Of a DNA stretch of 64,000 nucleotides, positions 8,640 to 14,613 are shown one piece after another. This stretch comes from Sphingobacterium thalpophilum (GTDB lineage: Bacteria; Bacteroidota; Bacteroidia; Sphingobacteriales; Sphingobacteriaceae): assembly GCF_901482695.1 (NCBI RefSeq), contig NZ_LR590484.1, forward strand, positions 5,518,001-5,582,000, given 5' to 3'. Numbering within the stretch: the stretch's first letter is position 1; every line of letters starts with the position of its first letter. A program made the translations under genes and the position numbers. The notes below the pieces were generated by a model. The model made no database searches. It was given only the letters and a program-made list of their open reading frames with translations, and was not told where the DNA came from.

Positions 8640-9371
8640 ATGACAAACTTAAACCTGTTCAAAAAAGTTCTGCTTGCAGCTTGTCTGGGCTGTCTGTTTT
8701 ACTCCTGCAAAAATGATACGAGTACTCCCAACACCCTGACAAACGAAGAAAAGAATGAAGGATGGGAGCTACTATTTGATGGTTCCACACTTAATCATTG
8801 GCATACATACAATAATGAGAAAAAAGCACCAAATGCCTGGGTGGTCAAAAATGGTACAATATATTGCGATCCCGGTAGTGAAAGCCAGAAATATGACCTC
8901 GTTTCTGACGCGGAGTACAAAAATTATGAATTTAAATTTGAATGGAAGCTGGAAAAGGAAGGTAATAGTGGCGTTTTCGTCAATGTTCAGGAGCGGCCGG
9001 ATATCAATGCTACTTATCATTCAGGGCCGGAGTACCAGCTCTTGGCTGATTCACACCCCGACTTTGATAAACCGCTAAAACGCGCTGGCTGCCTGTACAT
9101 GTTTTTACCGCAGCAAAACTTTGTCAATACAAAGGCCGGAAACGACTGGAACCAATCGAGTATCATCCAAAAGAACGGCAAAATCACCTTTTATCTCAAT
9201 GGAAAGGTTACCGCCGAAATGGATTTCACTTCAGCAAAGTGGAAAGATCTGGTCAAACACAGCACCTTTAAAGATTATCCGGAATTTGGTCAGCATGTAA
9301 ATGGTAAGCTGGCCCTTCAGGACTGGTCGCGCGGAGTCTCCTTCAGAAATCTGAAAATCAAGAAATTATAA
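8640..9371 (+). CDS. DUF1080 (3-keto-disaccharide hydrolase-like) lipoprotein
   Basis: A 243-residue protein with a lipoprotein signal peptide ending in LFYSC (Cys near residue 22). The DUF1080 fold follows: GWELLFDGSTLNHWH, then AWVVKNGTIYC, then the YKNYEFKFEWKL strand with GNSGVFVNV, and RGVSFRNLKIKKL at the C-terminus. DUF1080 proteins are concanavalin-like beta-sandwich proteins, and several members act on 3-keto-glucosides. Here the lipid anchor places it in the envelope, facing the periplasm or cell surface. No sugar oxidoreductase or SusCD pair is adjacent, so the substrate is open. Confidence 0.88.
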   Translation: MTNLNLFKKVLLAACLGCLFYSCKNDTSTPNTLTNEEKNEGWELLFDGSTLNHWHTYNNEKKAPNAWVVKNGTIYCDPGSESQKYDLVSDAEYKNYEFKFEWKLEKEGNSGVFVNVQERPDINATYHSGPEYQLLADSHPDFDKPLKRAGCLYMFLPQQNFVNTKAGNDWNQSSIIQKNGKITFYLNGKVTAEMDFTSAKWKDLVKHSTFKDYPEFGQHVNGKLALQDWSRGVSFRNLKIKKL

Positions 9372-9489
9372 AAAAAATATTTTTTTTCAAAGTCCTTGAT
9401 CCACGCTAAGGGCTTTGGTTTTCCCGTCGTTCTGGCACTGTTATGCCTCACTCGGCCCCAATTGGATACAGCAGCGTGTGATAACCTAT

Positions 9490-9960
9490 CTACCGGAACT
9501 CCACGCGGGTATCAATCCAAAAATACGACCGATTTTTACGAAAAAGTTCTTCGGGCAACTGATGATTGTAAATCAGCTCTTCCAGTGTATTGAAATTGTA
9601 ACGCAACAAATCGCCATCCTTCGACTGAATCGGCCGCAAGATGGCATCTTCATCGTCGATAAAGATGTCCGATTCAAAAAGACTGACTTGATGGGTGGCC
9701 ACCCAAGAGATCGCCTTCATTCTATCCATCCTTTCCAGCGCCTTGGACGCCTCCTGATATTGTTTCATTTCCCAAGGCAAGTCTTCAGGATAGTGGGAAG
9801 CGATATAATCCTGATAGATTTTAATATCGCCTACACGAAGACACTCGTTGCGAAGCAGCAGTCTTGTTGTATCCCGGGCAAAACTAATATACTCGGGGTG
9901 CATAAACAATCCGTACCGTTTACTATACAATTTTATCTTTTCTGCCAATTCCTGCCTCAT
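9490..9960 (-). CDS. Hypothetical protein, 156 aa
   Basis: A 156-residue protein (start at MRQELAEKIK; an alternative start at 9984 adds 8 residues). It is soluble, acidic and helix-rich in the first 90 residues, then has a beta-rich tail (SLFESDIFIDDEDAILRP to YFWIDTRVEF). No signal peptide or known motif is seen. A longer frame on the other strand (9415-10059) has worse composition and I treat it as a shadow. I do not recognise a family. It may be a single-gene unit; the nitroreductase gene upstream on the same strand has its own hairpin. Confidence 0.6.
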   Translation of the reverse strand: MRQELAEKIKLYSKRYGLFMHPEYISFARDTTRLLLRNECLRVGDIKIYQDYIASHYPEDLPWEMKQYQEASKALERMDRMKAISWVATHQVSLFESDIFIDDEDAILRPIQSKDGDLLRYNFNTLEELIYNHQLPEELFRKNRSYFWIDTRVEFR

Positions 9961-10129
9961 GATATTATGAGCAACAAAAATCATCCCAACATACTCATTA
10001 TAACTATGTTGTCGCTCACTTTATCTTATTTTATCATCGAAAGGGCACATTATTTTTAATTCTACCCGCGACGATGGGTGTGCTCTACCTCATCGCTTAT
10101 ATGTAGCTGAAGTGTCGCCTTATCTGCTC

Positions 10130-10160
10130 AAAAGCTGGGATATTTTCACTCCCAGCTTTT
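10130..10160 (-). terminator. Hairpin after nitroreductase gene
   Basis: Perfect 11-bp arms (10130-10140 and 10150-10160) with a 9-nt loop lie 8 bp beyond the nitroreductase stop. On the minus strand the stem begins with an A-run and closes on a T-run, as intrinsic terminators often do. Confidence 0.65.
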
Positions 10161-10167
10161 TGAAGCG

Positions 10168-10767
10168 TTACAATGTCTGGATGACCTCTTCCATTTTCAA
10201 ACGTGATTTGGCGGTGATCGCAGGCTGGTTTGTGTCCGCTGCATGCCGGTAACCTATGGCTACAGCAAACATCGTTTTATAATCTTGAAGCCCCAAAATC
10301 TCGTCATATACAGTATTCTCAATCCCCTCCATAGGCGTTGCATCGATTTTATTCGCGGCACACGCGGCAAGAAAAAAACCTAAAGAAAGATACACCTGCT
10401 GTTTCATCCAGGACTTTACATGTGCATCACCCTGAGATTTTAGAAACTGATGGTAGTAATGTATAGAGCCTTCGGGCAGTGTACTGGCGATCTGTTCTTC
10501 AAAGCGTTGTACATTTTCGAGAGCGCTAAATACCACGAGATGACTGGCTTCATTAATTTTCTGCGCATTCCAATACGATGCAGCTGCAAGTTTCTGTTTC
10601 GTTTCACCTTCCGAAATAAAGAAAAATTTCCATGGCTGACTATTGATGGAAGACGGACTCAATCGCAGTATCTCCTTCAGTTCGGCAATCTGTTGTCCTG
10701 AGATCCTTTCTGCTGAATTATACTTCTTTGTTGTGTAACGCTGTTGTGCTGTTTCTAAAAATGTCAT
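10168..10767 (-). CDS. Nitroreductase family NAD(P)H oxidoreductase
   Basis: A 199-residue FMN-dependent nitroreductase, close in size and layout to NfsB. Seen are the N-terminal ARYTTKKY-like segment (QQRYTTKKYNS), the FMN-binding RLSPSSINSQPWKFFFI, and the C-terminal ATPMEGIENTVYDEILGL with VAIGYRHAAD. These enzymes reduce nitro groups, quinones or flavins with NAD(P)H in the cytoplasm. The gene is divergent from hxlR, and the two promoters overlap on one palindrome, so it is almost certainly under HxlR control. A quinone or electrophile detoxification role is inferred from the pairing. Confidence 0.93.
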   Translation of the reverse strand: MTFLETAQQRYTTKKYNSAERISGQQIAELKEILRLSPSSINSQPWKFFFISEGETKQKLAAASYWNAQKINEASHLVVFSALENVQRFEEQIASTLPEGSIHYYHQFLKSQGDAHVKSWMKQQVYLSLGFFLAACAANKIDATPMEGIENTVYDEILGLQDYKTMFAVAIGYRHAADTNQPAITAKSRLKMEEVIQTL

Positions 10768-10784
10768 AACCTACTTTGTTAATT

Positions 10785-10835
10785 AACTATATTTTTTATA
10801 GTTGCAAACTTAAATATAGTGCACTATATTTGCAA
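10785..10835. promoter_or_regulatory. Overlapping divergent promoters with HxlR operator candidates
   Basis: Plus strand towards hxlR: TTG at 10802-10804, 20 bp, then TATATTTG at 10825-10832. Minus strand towards the nitroreductase: TTG at 10835-10833, 20 bp, then TAAGTTTG at 10812-10805. A 20-bp perfect palindrome (10812-10831) fills the minus-strand spacer and covers most of the plus -7 box. A second inverted repeat, AACTATA-N5-TATAGTT, lies at 10785-10803. Both repeats share the half-site ACTATA. This fits a repressor that blocks both promoters at once. Confidence 0.8.
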
Positions 10836-10860
10836 TAACGGTCAATTTTGATAGTAACAG

Positions 10861-11208
10861 ATGTATTTGATAGACAACAAACAATATCCCTGCAGTACGA
10901 GCCTGACAATGAAATATATAGGCGGAAAATGGAAAGCAGTAATTCTAATTCATTTAATCGAAAAAAAACGTTATAATGAATTGAGGAAGGAATGCCGTTT
11001 AATCACGGAACGCACATTAAGTCTGCAGCTGAAGGAACTGGAGGCCGATGGTTTGGTCAAACGGACGGTTCACACAGATAAAGCTCCTTTGAAAGTAGAT
11101 TATGAGCTGACAGAATTTGGGAAAACATTGATCCCGCTACTGCAGTCCCTAGCGGCGTGGGGACGGGACACGGCTGCACGGACAGCGGCAGTTCGACAGG
11201 TAAAATAA
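10861..11208 (+). CDS. HxlR family transcriptional regulator
   Basis: A 115-residue winged-helix regulator with the HxlR pattern: CSTSLTMKYIGGKWKAVILIHL at residues about 12-33, the recognition region RTLSLQLKELEADGLVKRTVH, and a wing ending in VDYELTEFGKTLIPLL. A Cys lies near the N-terminus (residue 12), at the position where redox- or quinone-sensing HxlR/YodB-type proteins often carry their reactive Cys. Divergent from a nitroreductase, a classical HxlR/YodB-type pairing for electrophile response. It probably represses its own promoter and that of the nitroreductase. Confidence 0.93.
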   Translation: MYLIDNKQYPCSTSLTMKYIGGKWKAVILIHLIEKKRYNELRKECRLITERTLSLQLKELEADGLVKRTVHTDKAPLKVDYELTEFGKTLIPLLQSLAAWGRDTAARTAAVRQVK

Positions 11209-11274
11209 TGGTAGCCCACCCGCTGCCCTCACCAGATCCAGTCCCCATAAAAATCGGTTTATGGGCTATTTGAT

Positions 11275-12183
11275 CTAGAAGATTTCGTCTACCAGCTCCT
11301 TATTGGCCATCGCTCCGGCAACATTGCCTGTTGCCACCGCATTGGCCACCGACCGCATCATACTGGAATTATCACCACAGGCAAAGATGCCCTTCACGGT
11401 TGTCTTTTGAAAATTGTCAACGACGATGTGCCCCATTTCAGTCATCTCGCAGCCCAACGTGGCTGGCATAGCTGAATGCTGTCTGAAAGAGACTGCAGCA
11501 TACACCGCATCAAAAGCCTGTGACTCGCCATCTTTAAAAACCACCTGTTGCACCCAGCCACTCTTGTGCTGGATTTTGCTGATCTCTTTTTCCAGAAGGG
11601 TGATGCCTTTTGTTCGCAGCTTTTCGAGCTGTTCTGCATTAAAACTCGTTTCTCCTGTAGTCAGTATCGTCAACTCTTTCGTTAGATTATGAACGAGAGA
11701 GGCGAGGTGCATGGCTCTCTCGCCATTGGCAATAATTGCGGTTTTCCTGCCCCTGAACTCGTAGCCATGACAGTAAGGACAGTGAATCACCGAAATGCCC
11801 CAGCAAGCCGCAAATCCTTGGATACTGGGCATGATATCCTCGATACCGCTAGCGAAAATAAGTTTGCGGCCGCTAAACAGTTCGCCATTTTCTGTCTGTA
11901 TCTCAAAACCCGCCAGAGTTTTTCTTCCACCCACGGCCAATCCCTTCTGTAATGTCACAGTAGCATAACGCTTGACCTGTTCCTTCGCCTTGTTCGCTAT
12001 AACTGCTGGCTTTTCACCGTCTTGTGTTATAAAATTATGGGAATGAGGCGTCTGTCGGTTGCAGGGCGCGCCGCTGTCCAATACTAATACGCGCCGCAAG
12101 GAACGTCCCAATGCCATGGCCGCAGAAAGACCTGCATAACTGCCACCAATAATAATCACGTCGAATTCTTTATCGTCTTTCAT
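11275..12183 (-). CDS. GliT-like FAD/NAD(P)-dependent thiol-disulfide oxidoreductase
   Basis: A 302-residue two-dinucleotide-binding flavoprotein of thioredoxin reductase type. The FAD motif GGSYAGLSAAMALG is near residue 13, the redox-active CPYC is within HCPYCHGYE near residue 135, and the C-terminal FAD motif GIFACGDNSS near residue 265. CPYCHGYE is typical of the branch that includes fungal GliT dithiol oxidases, whereas classic TrxB has CATC. It may oxidise or reduce a small dithiol and not thioredoxin; this is inferred from the motif. It is the second gene after a methyltransferase (24 bp gap) and convergent with hxlR. Confidence 0.85.
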   Translation of the reverse strand: MKDDKEFDVIIIGGSYAGLSAAMALGRSLRRVLVLDSGAPCNRQTPHSHNFITQDGEKPAVIANKAKEQVKRYATVTLQKGLAVGGRKTLAGFEIQTENGELFSGRKLIFASGIEDIMPSIQGFAACWGISVIHCPYCHGYEFRGRKTAIIANGERAMHLASLVHNLTKELTILTTGETSFNAEQLEKLRTKGITLLEKEISKIQHKSGWVQQVVFKDGESQAFDAVYAAVSFRQHSAMPATLGCEMTEMGHIVVDNFQKTTVKGIFACGDNSSMMRSVANAVATGNVAGAMANKELVDEIF

Positions 12184-12207
12184 CTTACTATACTTGTATA
12201 TTCGTTT

Positions 12208-12804
12208 TTATTTTTTGCAGCTGATCAGGTGGAATGGAAAATTCTCCTCGACTTCACTGATGTCCATCAATCCATAGGCACCAAACTCTGTCCGGATGGA
12301 ATTTTCATCATAGAAGAACATGCTAACGCCATCAAATAATGAGAATCGATCCACACTTAGCTGTACCCCCTGCCCGTAAATAGCTGCTGCCTTTGACACT
12401 GCCGAGAAAATCATATACCCCCCATCGGCCAGTTGCCCAAAACAATCTTGGATAAACTTCGCCCTTTCATCCCTGTCAAGCAAGTGAATCAATGCATGGC
12501 AAAAGATTCCGTCATATTGCTTATTGTCAAACGGCATCGCTGTGACCGACCCTTGATAAATTGTCGTTTCATCTCCAAAATGCTTTCGAGCCAGTGCAAT
12601 TGCTGTGGGCGATATTTCGATACCAGTCACCTGTATGCCTTTGTCCAGAAAAACAGCGGCATTTCTACCATAACCAAATCCGGGAATCAAAATGTCCTTT
12701 ATATTTTTTTTATAAAAGAAATCTTTCGCAATAATGGCAGAGCGGGCAGGGCTTCCCCCCCACATCTCACCTTTTTCTATAAAATGACGTTCCCAAAATT
12801 CCAT
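12208..12804 (-). CDS. Class I SAM-dependent methyltransferase (TehB/TPMT-like)
   Basis: Starting at 12804 (MEFWERHF) the protein has 198 residues. An AAAAGG-like ribosome site lies about 8 bp upstream and supports this start over the frame opening at 12858. The N-terminal FWERHFIEKGEMWGGSPA resembles the lid of thiopurine S-methyltransferase and TehB-like enzymes. SAM motif I is DILIPGFGYGRNA, with an acidic residue in GIEISPTAIALA and AMPFDNKQYDGIFC as motif II. Together with the downstream GliT-like oxidoreductase it suggests thiol methylation plus dithiol oxidation of a toxic compound. That is inference; the substrate is unknown. Confidence 0.85.
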   Translation of the reverse strand: MEFWERHFIEKGEMWGGSPARSAIIAKDFFYKKNIKDILIPGFGYGRNAAVFLDKGIQVTGIEISPTAIALARKHFGDETTIYQGSVTAMPFDNKQYDGIFCHALIHLLDRDERAKFIQDCFGQLADGGYMIFSAVSKAAAIYGQGVQLSVDRFSLFDGVSMFFYDENSIRTEFGAYGLMDISEVEENFPFHLISCKK

Positions 12805-12878
12805 ACAAATACCTTTTAATGGCGTTTTATTTCCGCTCCGTAACGTAGCGTACGCCAACCCCTGACGTAATAATAGTA

Positions 12879-12941
12879 CGAAGATATCATTTTTTATTAT
12901 TGCAACTATGTAGCAATAATATTAAATGCAATTAAATTGCA
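12879..12941. promoter_or_regulatory. Probable promoter and operator of the methyltransferase operon
   Basis: On the minus strand ATAGTTGCAA (12909-12900) contains a TTG -33 box, followed after 16 bp by TATCTTCG (12886-12879), one mismatch from TAnnTTTG. The same 10-mer holds the -33 box of the hxlR promoter. An inverted repeat TATTATTGC/GCAATAATA (12895-12921) surrounds it, and another, TGCAATT-A-AATTGCA, lies at 12927-12941. The region is AT-rich and non-coding. Confidence 0.55.
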
Positions 12942-12991
12942 AATAAATTACAATTGTTTGTGATGCTCACGATAATGGTTATTTATCAGTA

Positions 12992-13023
12992 TTGAAAATC
13001 TCGCTTCTTACGGGATATCTTTG
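12992..13023 (+). promoter_or_regulatory. Promoter for the DUF1349 gene
   Basis: TTG at 12992-12994, 21-bp spacer, then TATCTTTG at 13016-13023, an exact TAnnTTTG. It lies 38 bp before the DUF1349 start and is the only good match in this intergenic region on the plus strand. Confidence 0.6.
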
Positions 13024-13061
13024 TATCGGAAGTACAGCGCTTCTGCTTACATAATATTCGC

Positions 13062-13724
13062 ATGAAAAACATAAAGATCTTTTTTGCCGCAGTATTGCTC
13101 CAGGTAACGGCTGCTCCTGCAATGGCTCAACAGCTTGATAAAATGACCTGGTATAATGAACCTGCCGAATGGAACGTGACTGCAAACACGCTCTCCATGC
13201 AGGTCACTCCCAAAAGTGATTACTGGCGCCTGTCACACTATGGCTTCACCGTAGATGACGCTCCATTTCTATACACCGAACGTGGTGGCGAATTTGAAGT
13301 AAAGGCTAAGATTACAGCAAAATATCAAAACCGATTCGACCAAGCTGGCATCATGCTTCGCATCGACCATGAGAACTATATTAAAGCAGGAATTGAGTAT
13401 GTTGATGGGAAGTACAATCTAAGCACAGTGGTCACCCACCGGACAAGCGACTGGAGCATCATTCCGATCGAGAAAGAAATCCCTTATATTTGGATCAAAG
13501 CAGTGCGCAGACTGGACGCCGTCGAGTTTTTTTATTCTTTTGACGACAAGAAGTACACAATGATGCGGAATGCCTGGTTACAGGACAACCACCCAGTGCG
13601 GGTAGGGGTCATGGCGGCTTCGCCGGATGGCAATGGTTTTCAGGCCACATTTGAACATTTCAGCATAAAACATCTCCCCGACCAACGCCGCACAAAGTGG
13701 TTGAAGGAAAACAGCGCCGACTGA
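13062..13724 (+). CDS. Secreted DUF1349 (concanavalin-like) protein
   Basis: A 220-residue protein with a Sec signal peptide (MKNIKIFFAAVLLQVTAAPAMA, cleavage before QQLD). The rest is the DUF1349 beta-sandwich: TWYNEPAEW at the start, GEFEVKAKITAKY, DQAGIMLRIDHENYIKAGIEYVDG in the middle and VRVGVMAASPDGNGFQATFEHF at the end. These proteins are related to concanavalin-like lectins or glucanases and are of unknown activity; the tail after residue 200 is basic. Location is periplasmic or extracellular. It is a single gene with its own promoter and a hairpin directly after its stop. Confidence 0.9.
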   Translation: MKNIKIFFAAVLLQVTAAPAMAQQLDKMTWYNEPAEWNVTANTLSMQVTPKSDYWRLSHYGFTVDDAPFLYTERGGEFEVKAKITAKYQNRFDQAGIMLRIDHENYIKAGIEYVDGKYNLSTVVTHRTSDWSIIPIEKEIPYIWIKAVRRLDAVEFFYSFDDKKYTMMRNAWLQDNHPVRVGVMAASPDGNGFQATFEHFSIKHLPDQRRTKWLKENSAD

Positions 13725-13774
13725 GTATCTTATGCTATCTGCCCGAATTTCAACTGGCAGATAGCATAAGATAC
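13725..13774. terminator. Perfect 19-bp hairpin between convergent genes
   Basis: Arms 13725-13743 and 13756-13774 are perfect inverted repeats with a 12-nt loop. The hairpin begins at the base after the DUF1349 stop and ends 1 bp before the stop of the convergent LuxR gene, so it fills the whole intergenic space and probably terminates both. Confidence 0.8.
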
Positions 13775-13775
13775 C

Positions 13776-14558
13776 TTATCGTGACGACATCCTGCTAAAT
13801 ACCTGCACTGCCTCATGCGAATTGCGCACCTGTAATTTCTGAAGAATATTTTGCCGATGCCGGTTGACCGTATGGATACTGAGATCCAGTTTCGCGGCAA
13901 TATCTTTACTGATCATCCCCTCCTTTATGCAGTTCAGTATCTGTTTTTCCCGGTTACTGATCGTTTCTTTCAGCCCCTGCTCATTCAGGGGATAACGCAT
14001 ACCTGTCAACTGATTAAAAATATAGCTACCGTTATTTTCTGCGATTTCGGTATCCGGAAGCAAAGTATAACAACACAGTGCTAACTGCGGAAATACCGCA
14101 CCGGGAGCATTCAGATATACGATCTGATGTGACATGGCTAACGTTTGCCCCCCCTTTCCGCCGATCCGTAATACGGTATTCGCCCGATAATTAAACCGCT
14201 CTTTCAAGGGAACTCTTTTCAGCAGATCCAGAAACTGCAGTTCGAGCGCATGTTTGACAGCAAGATCCTCGGGGTGTACGCGTTCTAGCAGAAAATCTTC
14301 CCAGATACTATTGATTTCCAGCTTTCTTTCCGCTTCTGAAAGATGCAAACGCTGTGCGATTTGGCCCATAAAGGTGTAGCTCCAGTTCGCGGTAAGGTCA
14401 CTGAGCACCGCTATTCCGTTGTGAATCTCAGCATAAGTCTTCGCATATTGTTTATAGTGGTGCAGGATGGAAAGTTCGACACGGCTGTTTCGTTGTTCCT
14501 GGCTTGTCAGATATTTGTTCAATTTTTTTTTAGCTTCCGATTCCATATGCCTATTCAT
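13776..14558 (-). CDS. LuxR-type transcriptional regulator with PAS-like N-terminus
   Basis: A 260-residue protein. The C-terminal HTH (residues about 197-255) has the LuxR/FixJ pattern: SNREKQILNCIKEGMISKDIAAKL, then SIHTVNRHRQNILQKLQVRNSHEAV. The N-terminal 190 residues form a PAS/sensor-like domain of a type common in Bacteroidota (SDLTANWSYTFMGQIAQRLHL to LALCCYTLLPD). The ligand is unknown and no receiver domain is present, so it is not a classic response regulator. A start at MESEAKK (14546) is also possible. It lies 55 bp upstream of the Omp85 gene's end on the same strand. Confidence 0.88.
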   Translation of the reverse strand: MNRHMESEAKKKLNKYLTSQEQRNSRVELSILHHYKQYAKTYAEIHNGIAVLSDLTANWSYTFMGQIAQRLHLSEAERKLEINSIWEDFLLERVHPEDLAVKHALELQFLDLLKRVPLKERFNYRANTVLRIGGKGGQTLAMSHQIVYLNAPGAVFPQLALCCYTLLPDTEIAENNGSYIFNQLTGMRYPLNEQGLKETISNREKQILNCIKEGMISKDIAAKLDLSIHTVNRHRQNILQKLQVRNSHEAVQVFSRMSSR

Positions 14559-14613
14559 TCAATATTTTTTAGTATGACTGTTCCACAACAACAGGCTGCA
14601 GGCCAGTTATTAG

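Noticed and set aside
9415..10059. Long forward frame opposite the hypothetical gene at 9490-9960
   Set aside because: Its translation has shadow-like composition (many Ile, Phe, Gln and His without pattern), and the reverse frame looks more like a protein.
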